Assembly (NCBI GenBank): GCA_018266215.1
Contig: JAFEAV010000013.1
Span: 36,579-100,578 of the forward strand
Direction: 5' to 3'
Source of the DNA: Cyanobacteria bacterium SZAS LIN-3
GTDB taxonomy: Bacteria; Cyanobacteriota; Vampirovibrionia; Obscuribacterales; Obscuribacteraceae
DNA length: 64,000 bases
The notes beneath the pieces are model-generated. The model was not told the origin of the DNA, did not search any database, and saw only the letters and a program-made list of their open reading frames with translations. A program made the translations under genes and the position numbers. This document shows positions 56,056 through 63,359 of the stretch, one piece after another (position 1 is the stretch's first letter; every line of letters starts with the position of its first letter).

Positions 56056-56961
56056 TTAGTCCATGCCGAATTTAAATGGTTTGGGAGGAGCCTTGGCCTG
56101 GTCTCGTTGATCGCGGGATTCTGAGAGCGCTTTGGCCAGACTGTCTTTGTTTTTCTTTTCCAGATTGGACAGCTCTTCGTAGTTGAGGCTGAGCGACTGA
56201 TACTGTTTGACGTCCTTGACGTCAGCCAGACCGGTCATGGAGAAAGTAAACTGCTTGAGCTCGAAAATATTGGCGCAGAGCAGCTTACTGGCCTGTACCG
56301 AATAATTTGCAGCACTTTTCAATACTTCCTCGGCCTTTTCGACAGTGGGCTCGAGCCAGCCGTCCTGGAACGAAAAGAGTCCGTGGATTTTACCTTTGAA
56401 GGTGTAAAGAACGGCTTTGGTAGCGCCGTTTTCATTGATCAAAATGGTACCGGGCATTTTTGTGTCGAGCAAATGTTTGAGAGAGAAGCGGAAAACTTCC
56501 GCCGGTGTCATCGTAGATGGTGCGCTGAAGAGCTCACCGTGAAACATGGCCGAGGCGGCAATTGCTGTTTTGTCATCGACTTTGTAGGCGTCGACTATGA
56601 TGTCGCCCTGCAGCATCTCAGCAGTCATACGTGCATACGCTTCCTGTCCGAGGAGCTGGTCTTCTTCGTCCCGACCGTAGATGCAGCCCAGCACACGTCC
56701 CCTGAGGATGAGTGCCGCCGATCTTACCTTTCTGCCGGGTGAAATCAACCGCACGCAGGTAGTTTCTTCCTGGCCTTCCATGGCCACGATAAACTTCTGG
56801 AAGTTGACGCTGGTGCTCAACTCGATGCGCACCGGTTTTGAATCTTTAGGCTGGGGAAAAAGTCCGAAGGCTCTGCGATTGAGCCCGTCTTTGTTGGAGT
56901 AAACATTTTCGAGCTTTTCCGCCTGATCTTTTTGAGATCTTTTGTCTCTCCAATAAAACAT
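56056..56961 (-). CDS. Hypothetical protein upstream of lysA
   Basis: A 301-residue cytoplasmic protein with no recognised family. A charged N terminus is followed by a beta-rich region (about 45-110) with V-R-L-I-S-P-G-R-K-V-R-S-A-A-L-I-L, then a second alpha/beta region with T-I-L-I-N-E-N-G-A-T-K-A-V-L and F-K-G-K-I-H-G-L-F, and a charged coiled C terminus. The twice-seen strand-G-K/R-x-x-G pattern suggests two related domains. It ends one base before lysA and likely shares its transcript with cdaA. Confidence 0.55.
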   Translation of the reverse strand: MFYWRDKRSQKDQAEKLENVYSNKDGLNRRAFGLFPQPKDSKPVRIELSTSVNFQKFIVAMEGQEETTCVRLISPGRKVRSAALILRGRVLGCIYGRDEEDQLLGQEAYARMTAEMLQGDIIVDAYKVDDKTAIAASAMFHGELFSAPSTMTPAEVFRFSLKHLLDTKMPGTILINENGATKAVLYTFKGKIHGLFSFQDGWLEPTVEKAEEVLKSAANYSVQASKLLCANIFELKQFTFSMTGLADVKDVKQYQSLSLNYEELSNLEKKNKDSLAKALSESRDQRDQAKAPPKPFKFGMD

Positions 56962-57089
56962 TTTCCCCTCCGTTTTGAGAGTACATCTTGCGACAGCCTA
57001 TATTATGCACCCATGGGCTCTTACTCAACGATACTGGCTCGAATCGTTGCGTTAGGAGAAGCCAAGATTAATTTAAGGAAAGCTGGGCC

Positions 57090-57575
57090 TCAAAAGGTGC
57101 CCAGTACCTCCTCCAGATGCAGGATCTTGCTGCGCGACCGCAGGGCCGCCAGATCGCCGCTTTGCACAATTTCGCGCAGTTCGTCGCTCGCTTGCCCCTC
57201 CCGTCCTGCCTCGACATCGACCAGGATCAGGTCAAAACGGATACCGCGGCCGGTGGGATTGGTGTCCAGGTAGTTCATCGCCGCGCGCATCAGGCGCTTT
57301 TGCTTCTGGGGATGCATGGCCATTTGACCCGGGTGCACCAGCCCCAGAGCGGGGATCTGAGCCGATAGCTTGATATCCCTGGTCTTGACCTCAATAAATA
57401 CCAGGCGTTGCTCCCCCGGCGGGTGGGCAATAATGTCGATTTCGCCCAGCCTGTGCGCGTTATAGTTGGTTGTAATAATGCACCAACCGCGTTCGGTCAG
57501 GTAGGTCACGGCCAGGCTCTCACCCATGCGGCCGAGGGATTGTCTAAAGTTTGTAGTACTAGTGGCTGTGTGCAT
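57090..57575 (-). CDS. yraN: UPF0102/YraN family endonuclease-like protein
   Basis: A 161-residue member of the restriction-endonuclease-like YraN family. It has the N-terminal G-R-x-G-E-x-L-A segment, then G-E-I-D-I-I-A and F-I-E-V-K-T-R, giving the D and E-x-K residues of the nuclease fold. Typical length is about 120; the extra residues lie at the C terminus. GGAGG precedes ATG 57575. The biological role of the family is not settled. It is 128 bases upstream of the gene before lysA and divergent from serS. Confidence 0.85.
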   Translation of the reverse strand: MHTATSTTNFRQSLGRMGESLAVTYLTERGWCIITTNYNAHRLGEIDIIAHPPGEQRLVFIEVKTRDIKLSAQIPALGLVHPGQMAMHPQKQKRLMRAAMNYLDTNPTGRGIRFDLILVDVEAGREGQASDELREIVQSGDLAALRSRSKILHLEEVLGTF

Positions 57576-57598
57576 GGCTGTCTCTGACCTCCCGGGGA

Positions 57599-57604
57599 TA
57601 TAAT
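57599..57604 (+). promoter_or_regulatory. Possible -10 element for serS
   Basis: A perfect TATAAT lies 73 bases before the serS start, but the -35 area (GGCTGT) is poor. The leader is too short for a T-box. Confidence 0.3.
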
Positions 57605-57676
57605 CAGGTTGCTTCGGGCCCTTGCGGCCTGTTTCGCACTTTTATCAACGTAAAACCCTCTCAAGAAGTTCAATAA

Positions 57677-58966
57677 ATGCTCGATTTAAAATTGATTCGT
57701 GATAACCCTGACCATGTCGAGGCCCAGCTGGCCCGCCGTCATGGTGGCTTCTCCATTCAGGAGTTGCGTGCTGTCGACCAGAAGCAGCGCGAAGCTCAGG
57801 CCGAAATGGAACAGCTCAATCGTCGTAAAAATGAGATATCCGAGCTATTTAAGACGGGTAAGGCCTCTAAAGAGGAAATGGAAACCCTGCGCGCCGAGAC
57901 CAAGGAAAACAAGGCGCGCATGGATATTGTGCAGCCCCTGGTCAAGGAGCTGGAACAGCAGCGTGACCTTCTGGCACTGTCTGTGCCCAACCTGCCCGAT
58001 GCCAGTGTCCCCGATGGTGAGGACGAAGAAGGCAACAAGCAGATCAGCACCTGGGGCACCATCCCTGATATCAAAAATCCCAAGGCCCACTATGAGCTCG
58101 GCACCGAACTGGCGATTTTTGACTTCGAGCGTGGCGTAAAAATCTCCGAGTCTCGCTTCACCGTGCTCATGCACTGGGGTGCTCGCATGGAGCGCGCCCT
58201 GATGAACTTTATGCTGGACAGCCACGCCAAGCGCGGCTATCAGGAAGTCTTCCCGCCTATCCTCGTCAATCGTGACTGTCTCATCGGCACCGGCCAGTTG
58301 CCCAAGTTTGCCGGGGACTATTACAAAGTGGAAGAGGAAGAACTCTATCTCGTGCCGACCGCCGAAGTGCCGGTAACAAACCTCTACCGCGATGAAGTAT
58401 TGCCGGAAGAGATGTTGCCCATTCTCCACTGCGCCTACACTCCCAACTTCCGCCGTGAAGCGGGCAGCGCAGGCAAGGACACAAGAGGCTACATCCGTCA
58501 GCATCAGTTTAATAAAGTTGAGCTGGTTAAGTTTTGCACCCCCGAGACCTCCGAAGAAGAGCATGAAAAGCTCACCCGCGACGCCGAGCTCATCCTTGAA
58601 GCGCTGGAGCTGCCCTATCGTCGGATGCTTCTCTGTTCGGGCGACATGGGCTTTTGCGCTCAGAAATGCTACGACCTGGAAGTGTGGTTCCCGGCTCAGA
58701 ACAAGTACAGAGAGATAAGCTCGTGCTCGGTGTTTGGAGATTTCCAGGCGCGTCGAGCCAACTTGAAGTATCGCACCGCTGATGGTGGCAGACGTTTCTT
58801 GCACACAATCAATGGCTCCGGTCTGGCTATCGGTCGGGCACTGGCGGCGATACTGGAAAACAACCAGGAGCCCGACGGCAGTGTGCGCATCCCTAAAGTC
58901 TTGAGCCCTTATCTCAATGGTGCTACAAAGATCGAGCCCAGCGCAGCGAAAGTCGCCGTCGGCTAA
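57677..58966 (+). CDS. serS: Seryl-tRNA synthetase
   Basis: A 429-residue class II aminoacyl-tRNA synthetase. The N-terminal long coiled coil (about 30-100) that grips the tRNA-Ser arm is present. The catalytic domain has motif 2 (F-R-R-E-A-G-S-A-G-K-D-T-R-G), T-A-E-V-P and motif 3 (G-S-G-L-A-I-G-R), plus E-I-S-S-C-S. All are normal for bacterial SerRS, and the length is typical. A membrane protein gene follows after 18 bases. Confidence 0.96.
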   Translation: MLDLKLIRDNPDHVEAQLARRHGGFSIQELRAVDQKQREAQAEMEQLNRRKNEISELFKTGKASKEEMETLRAETKENKARMDIVQPLVKELEQQRDLLALSVPNLPDASVPDGEDEEGNKQISTWGTIPDIKNPKAHYELGTELAIFDFERGVKISESRFTVLMHWGARMERALMNFMLDSHAKRGYQEVFPPILVNRDCLIGTGQLPKFAGDYYKVEEEELYLVPTAEVPVTNLYRDEVLPEEMLPILHCAYTPNFRREAGSAGKDTRGYIRQHQFNKVELVKFCTPETSEEEHEKLTRDAELILEALELPYRRMLLCSGDMGFCAQKCYDLEVWFPAQNKYREISSCSVFGDFQARRANLKYRTADGGRRFLHTINGSGLAIGRALAAILENNQEPDGSVRIPKVLSPYLNGATKIEPSAAKVAVG

Positions 58967-58984
58967 AGGCTAAAGGCAAATGTA

Positions 58985-59791
58985 ATGGCCGAGGCCACCC
59001 CAGACGTCAGCGCTCTGATCAAAGCTCCTTCTCCGGCTCGTCGCCACCGCTTTGTCCAGACCTGTTGCCTGGTCACGACCCTCGCCCATACGGCTGCCAC
59101 ACTGGTTTGTGTCTATACCTTTCGCGAAGGCGATCTCTTCGAATTTTCGCCCCAGCGATTGTTGAATTTCGTCCCCCATCACCTCATCCTCTGGCGGACG
59201 AGCAGCCTCCTGGTGATGTTCTCCAGCCTTTCGACCCTGGCCTTTGTCCTGGCCATGCGTGACGTGCTTGAGGAAAAATTTCGCTCAACGGTTGGCGTTG
59301 CCGTCTGTCTGGCTCTGATAGCCTGCGGTCTTGATCTGGAAGGCGCCAGTCGCATGATGGTACTCTTTGCCGACATCGCCATGCAGGGCCAGATCAATTG
59401 CACCTATCTGGGCGCAGATCTGGTGCAAATTGGTTGGAGCATAATCAACCAATCGATTACCCAGACATTTATGCTCTCGTCTTTTCTCTATGGTGTAGCC
59501 GGACTCTGTATTGTGCGCTGCCTGGCTGTGACCCGCTTTGTGCCGCGCTTCCTGGCCTTTGCGCATCTACCCGTTTGGTTGTGCATGGTGATTACTTCGG
59601 TCATCACCTTTATGGGTTATCTGCCGGCGGCCGTTTGCTTGATGTTTGCCGGTAATCTGGGATTGTCTTTCCTGGCGGCTTTCACCGGTGTCTCAATTGA
59701 CTCCATGCTCAGCGCCAGTAACGCCGACGAGCTGCGCGAGGAAGACCACACCAAACTGACACCGACTGCCAATACCGGTGAGAGTCCCTAG
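58985..59791 (+). CDS. Multi-pass membrane protein of unknown function
   Basis: A 268-residue protein with about six hydrophobic helices (near 28-45, 68-90, 97-115, 140-160, 165-185 and 195-235) and polar ends. The N-terminal 25 residues and the last 30 residues are cytoplasmic-like and charged. I could not link it to a family. It follows serS by 18 bases, and the next unknown gene begins 17 bases after it, so the three could be one transcript. Confidence 0.6.
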   Translation: MAEATPDVSALIKAPSPARRHRFVQTCCLVTTLAHTAATLVCVYTFREGDLFEFSPQRLLNFVPHHLILWRTSSLLVMFSSLSTLAFVLAMRDVLEEKFRSTVGVAVCLALIACGLDLEGASRMMVLFADIAMQGQINCTYLGADLVQIGWSIINQSITQTFMLSSFLYGVAGLCIVRCLAVTRFVPRFLAFAHLPVWLCMVITSVITFMGYLPAAVCLMFAGNLGLSFLAAFTGVSIDSMLSASNADELREEDHTKLTPTANTGESP

Positions 59792-59808
59792 CCTGGCGGG
59801 TTTGCCGT

Positions 59809-60621
59809 ATGGATATTCCTGATATTTCCGATGACCGGCCTTATCAGGTAAGGCGAGAGGAATTCGAAAAAGCCTGCGAGCAGCTTCAGGCATGGTCGAG
59901 GCAATACTCCGGCACCTACAAGACTTTTGACGGCATGGATAAGCGGCGCATTCAGCTGCTTCAGACCATTCCAGTGGTGAATGTAATTGCTACGTTGGCT
60001 AAGAAAATGTATGGTAGCGCTCCTGATGAGTCGGGCAGTCTGGCCTATAAAACAGCTAGTCTGGAGTTTTCGCGTGGACCGTTTTTTCTGAGTGTTCATG
60101 TTGAGTTTGATAATACCAGTGAGTCTGAACTCCAGTACTCCGGGCGGTTGATGAGTACTTTTATAAGATGCGAAATTGAGGCAAACTCTGACTTGTTCCT
60201 AACTCTCGCCGGTCCATCCTTGAAGGCTATATGTATGAAGCAGGGCCTGAAGGTTGCAAGACCTTTCCCAATGAATTTTGTCACTCCAAGAGGTTTGAAG
60301 AGCCTGCTAGCCTCTAGACATGCTGCCACATACTTTTGTCCTTTCAAGGAACCTGCGCTGGATAGCAGCTTCTATGTGCGGGCTCTTCCGGTAACTCTAG
60401 GTAATGCGTTTGTGGCTGACGCGAAAGTACGATTTGAGCTTGCAAGTTTGCCTCATTTGGACGCTCTGGAGGTCGGTAAGCGCGATTGGCAATATGGCTC
60501 GGATGCAACTGTGGTGCTGAGTTTGCTACACGGATATGGCGGAGAAGCTGCTTTCGAAGCTAATCTGGAACTGGTTTTTGCCACGCTGGATTTGTTGGGC
60601 AGGTTGAAGCTTTTAGTGTGA
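59809..60621 (+). CDS. Unknown protein, paralogue A of the pair flanking a toxin-antitoxin
   Basis: A 270-residue protein with no recognised family. A helical N terminus (R-R-E-E-F-E-K-A-C-E-Q-L) leads to a beta-rich middle (E-F-S-R-G-P-F-F-L-S-V-H-V-E-F) and a C terminus with R-A-L-P-V-T-L-G-N-A-F-V, W-Q-Y-G-S-D-A-T-V-V-L and A-T-L-D-L-L-G-R-L-K-L-L. The same elements in the same order occur in the gene at 61371-62195, so the two are tandem paralogues. Codon use in its second half looks less GC-rich than that of the flanking housekeeping genes. Confidence 0.6.
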   Translation: MDIPDISDDRPYQVRREEFEKACEQLQAWSRQYSGTYKTFDGMDKRRIQLLQTIPVVNVIATLAKKMYGSAPDESGSLAYKTASLEFSRGPFFLSVHVEFDNTSESELQYSGRLMSTFIRCEIEANSDLFLTLAGPSLKAICMKQGLKVARPFPMNFVTPRGLKSLLASRHAATYFCPFKEPALDSSFYVRALPVTLGNAFVADAKVRFELASLPHLDALEVGKRDWQYGSDATVVLSLLHGYGGEAAFEANLELVFATLDLLGRLKLLV

Positions 60622-60643
60622 TGTTGCTACGGCAGAGTATTTC

Positions 60644-60928
60644 TCAAAGTTTCTTGCGCGCTAATTTCTTGTAGACTTCGTCGTCGTTGCGTTTGTCGAC
60701 GACAAGCACCGAAACCGCTTTCTCGTCAAAGCGATAAACTATTCGGTGCTCGCCCATGTCGACTCTTAAGAGGCCTTCGTAACCCTTCAGGGGGCTTGAA
60801 TCGGCCGGGGCTGGGTCAGAAAGCAAGGCTAATATTTTGCCCATAACTTGCTTGAATTGTTTTGCTTCGAGGGCGCGAATAAAGTCGTGAGCTTCCTTTG
60901 TCAGATTCAGGCTACGCACCCTGAGCAT
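60644..60928 (-). CDS. RelE/ParE-type toxin
   Basis: A 94-residue toxin of the RelE superfamily. It shows the family frame: N-terminal helix pair (T-K-E-A-H-D-F-I-R-A-L), P-L-K-G-Y-E-G-L-L-R-V-D, then H-R-I-V-Y-R-F and V-D-K-R-N-D-D-E-V-Y at the C terminus. RelE members cut ribosome-bound mRNA, while ParE members block gyrase; the K-R-N-D-x-x-Y end is closer to the RelE mRNase type. It overlaps the end of the antitoxin gene by 17 bases. Confidence 0.84.
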   Translation of the reverse strand: MLRVRSLNLTKEAHDFIRALEAKQFKQVMGKILALLSDPAPADSSPLKGYEGLLRVDMGEHRIVYRFDEKAVSVLVVDKRNDDEVYKKLARKKL

Positions 60929-61160
60929 CCTCGATCAGCTTGATGATTTCAGTGGCTGACACGAAGCCGGCTGCTTCAGCTTTGACAGCACGGGCAGCCC
61001 AATAGGCATCTTCCATGGCCGTCAGGCGCTCATACTCGGTGGCCGAGAGCATAACGACAGAAGCGCGGCCAGATTTTTGGACCATGACTGGTTCGGCCAG
61101 TGCGATATCCATGACAGCGCCAAACCTGTTTTTTGCTTCTGTGGCTTTGATGGTCTTCAT
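60912..61160 (-). CDS. Phd/YefM-type antitoxin
   Basis: An 82-residue DNA-binding antitoxin. ATG 61160 has AGGTGA four bases ahead and gives the typical start M-K-T-I-K-A-T-E-A-K-N-R-F-G; a TTG upstream would add eight residues. The Phd fold continues with P-V-M-V-Q-K-S-G-R-A-S-V-V-M-L-S and E-Y-E-R-L. The disordered C-terminal helix binds the toxin. It is expressed first, from a promoter embedded in a palindrome. Confidence 0.86.
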   Translation of the reverse strand: MKTIKATEAKNRFGAVMDIALAEPVMVQKSGRASVVMLSATEYERLTAMEDAYWAARAVKAEAAGFVSATEIIKLIEDAQGA

Positions 61161-61193
61161 GCCGTCACCTGGAGGGGCTTGCAACTACTACCG

Positions 61194-61222
61194 CCTATTT
61201 TAGCTAATTTAGCTAAAATAGG
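61194..61222. promoter_or_regulatory. Perfect palindrome, antitoxin operator
   Basis: CCTATTTTAGCTAA, one T, then TTAGCTAAAATAGG: two 14-base arms in perfect inversion, also holding a direct TTTAGCTAA repeat. It lies 34 bases upstream of the antitoxin ATG and is the expected binding site for the toxin-antitoxin complex. Confidence 0.8.
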
Positions 61223-61225
61223 CAA
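61197..61225 (-). promoter_or_regulatory. Promoter of the toxin-antitoxin operon
   Basis: On the minus strand, TTGCCT (61225-61220) and TAAAAT (61202-61197, five of six) are exactly 17 bases apart. Both hexamers lie almost wholly within the palindrome, so bound repressor would block RNA polymerase. Confidence 0.65.
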
Positions 61226-61370
61226 ATGTCCTCTCCTTGACGGGCAATGAAGCCCTAATCTCGGAGCAGCAACGCTCACAGTTCAGAGGTTGTCGCGTTC
61301 TTCCCTATTTAGTATCGTCAATGGCAGGTGTATAACAGGATACCTGTGGAGGCCTGGAAGTCATCCCGAA

Positions 61371-62195
61371 ATGTTAATCCGAAACCGTTTCGACAGAAGA
61401 AGCTGGGAAGAGCGCAGTGAGGAATTTGGCCTGCTCTGGCGCGATGTTGAGGACCTGGCTCAGCGAACTGCGGGCAATTTTAGAATCTGCGACGGTCTTG
61501 ATGAGCGGTCCCACAAGCTCTTCCTGTCATTGCCGCTTGTCAAAAACCTGGTGCAACCAATCAACGATCTGCTGTCTTCTTGCAAAATGTCCGACGTCTC
61601 GAGCTGGACTAATGGACCATTTACGCTGATGGTGGAGTGGCAGTACGGACGGCATCCTATCAGCTTGCATGTAAGATTTGATTGTTCTACCGATTCGCGA
61701 GTTCCAGCCAGGGCTGTCTCCATACACCTCCGTTGTCCGATAAAGCTGAAGTCTCAGACCTTTCTTCTGTTGAAAAGGCCGCGGGAGAAAGGCAAGCTAA
61801 CTCTTGAGAGTTGCTCGACGTTTTTGCGACCATGGTTGCGAAGGATGTCTTTCCTGCTGCCTGCTGCTACAAGAGCGCTCGTGGATGCTCAGCCTTCGTT
61901 TCAGTATTATTGTCGATTCGACGCCGACGAATATAACGAGCGCTTTGAGGTTAGTGCTCTGCCTGTTGCGATTGGCCTGGACTTTGTGAAGGACGCGGAT
62001 GTCATTCATCGTATTCGGCCCCTGGATAATCTGGCTTGCTGGGGCATTGGTAAGGTTGACTATCAGTACCTGAGCGACGAGGAAGTCGTTCTGGGGATTG
62101 TTGAGCCGCCCGTCAGCGCGATTCAATTGGAGTCATTGTTGCATCTGATGCAGGCTACGCTGGATTTGTTGGAGCGAAAAGAACTTCTGGCCTGA
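61371..62195 (+). CDS. Unknown protein, paralogue B of the pair flanking a toxin-antitoxin
   Basis: A 274-residue paralogue of the gene at 59809-60621. ATG 61371 is chosen because it places the shared E-E-F at residues 17-19 in both proteins; a longer open frame back to a TTG at 61290 has no counterpart. Shared blocks include G-P-F-T-L-M-V-E-W (G-P-F-F-L-S-V in A), S-A-L-P-V-A-I-G-L-D-F-V, Y-Q-Y-L-S-D-E-E-V-V-L and A-T-L-D-L-L-E-R-K-E-L-L. Identity is low overall, so the duplication is old. Function unknown. Confidence 0.6.
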   Translation: MLIRNRFDRRSWEERSEEFGLLWRDVEDLAQRTAGNFRICDGLDERSHKLFLSLPLVKNLVQPINDLLSSCKMSDVSSWTNGPFTLMVEWQYGRHPISLHVRFDCSTDSRVPARAVSIHLRCPIKLKSQTFLLLKRPREKGKLTLESCSTFLRPWLRRMSFLLPAATRALVDAQPSFQYYCRFDADEYNERFEVSALPVAIGLDFVKDADVIHRIRPLDNLACWGIGKVDYQYLSDEEVVLGIVEPPVSAIQLESLLHLMQATLDLLERKELLA

Positions 62196-62217
62196 GAGAC
62201 TTGGTTTCCGGACTGCC

Positions 62218-63339
62218 CTAAGCCCTTACAAGCTGATTCTCGTAAAGCTGCTCATATTGCGGCACGACAACATCGACTGAGAATTCTTTTTCGGCTTCCG
62301 CTTTGCCTGCCTGCCCCAGTTTGGCGCGCAGAGTATCATTTTTGATCAGGCGCTCTACGGCTCTGGCCAGTTGATCCGCATCTCCAAATGGCACCAGCAG
62401 CCCGGATATCCCATCTTTGACCACTTCGGGGATGCCTCCAACGGCGGTGCTGACGCTGGGACAGCTAAAATACATGGCTTCTAGAATACTGAGGCAGAAG
62501 CTTTCACTTTCCGAGGTGTACAGCGCGATATCGGCAGCTTGCAGGTAGTCTTCCACCTCCAGGACATTCTCGCGCACGATAATGCGATCATCCACGCCCA
62601 GGCGGCGTGCGTCCTCCATAAACGGACTGAAGTCGCCACCGGCCAGTACAACCAGTTTGAACGATTCGCGCGGTCGGATGCGGGCAATGGTTTCGAGCAG
62701 CAGGTCAATGCGCTTCATCGGTCGCAGATTGGAGGAGTGCAAAATCATCAGTTCATCGCCGATGCCCAGGTCGCGGCGCACGGCTTCGCGAGACCGGCTT
62801 GGCCGTTCCGGTTCGAAAAAGTTGTGTATCACTTCAATGTGACCACCAAATCCCAGCACGCGGCGGGTTTCGTTTTTCAGAAATTCGGAAACCGTAGTGA
62901 CTGCGTCGGACTGATGCAGGGCGTGCAGGATGGCCGGACCATACCCTGGATCTGCACCCAGCAAGGTAGTATCGGTGCCGTGCAAAGTTGTGATGATGCG
63001 AGGCTGTTTATCCGGCGGCAGCATGCAGCGACTCAACGCGGCTGCCGTAGCGTGTGGAACGGCATAGTGCACGTGCAAAATATCCAGGTGATGCCTGCAA
63101 CTTACTTCGGCCATTTTTACCGAGAGCGGCAGGGTGTAATCCGGATATTTGAAGAGGCCGTAGTCATTAATGACGACCGGGTGAAAGAATATGCGCGGCT
63201 CGGCCTCCGGCAGGCGGAAGGGGCGCTCGTAGCTGATAAAGTGCACCTCGTGCCCGCGGCGGGCAAGCGATATGCCCAGCGATGTGGCGATGATGCCGCT
63301 GCCGCCGACTGACGGATAACAGGTGATACCAATTTTCAT
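62218..63339 (-). CDS. bshA: N-acetyl-alpha-D-glucosaminyl L-malate synthase BshA
   Basis: A 373-residue GT4 glycosyltransferase, first step of bacillithiol synthesis: UDP-GlcNAc plus L-malate gives GlcNAc-malate. The start G-I-T-C-Y-P-S-V-G-G-S-G-I-I-A-T is the BshA signature, followed by G-H-E-V-H-F-I-S-Y-E-R-P and L-H-V-H-Y-A-V-P-H-A. The E-x7-E motif of GT4 appears in E-S-F-C-L-S-I-L-E-A. GGAGG precedes ATG 63339. It is 20 bases after the PIG-L gene, the typical bshB1-bshA pairing. Confidence 0.92.
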   Translation of the reverse strand: MKIGITCYPSVGGSGIIATSLGISLARRGHEVHFISYERPFRLPEAEPRIFFHPVVINDYGLFKYPDYTLPLSVKMAEVSCRHHLDILHVHYAVPHATAAALSRCMLPPDKQPRIITTLHGTDTTLLGADPGYGPAILHALHQSDAVTTVSEFLKNETRRVLGFGGHIEVIHNFFEPERPSRSREAVRRDLGIGDELMILHSSNLRPMKRIDLLLETIARIRPRESFKLVVLAGGDFSPFMEDARRLGVDDRIIVRENVLEVEDYLQAADIALYTSESESFCLSILEAMYFSCPSVSTAVGGIPEVVKDGISGLLVPFGDADQLARAVERLIKNDTLRAKLGQAGKAEAEKEFSVDVVVPQYEQLYENQLVRA

Positions 63340-63359
63340 TGAGGCCTCCGGGAGATCAT

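Noticed and set aside
57605..57676. T-box or riboswitch before serS
   Set aside because: The leader is about 70 bases and has no T-box sequence, specifier stem or terminator.
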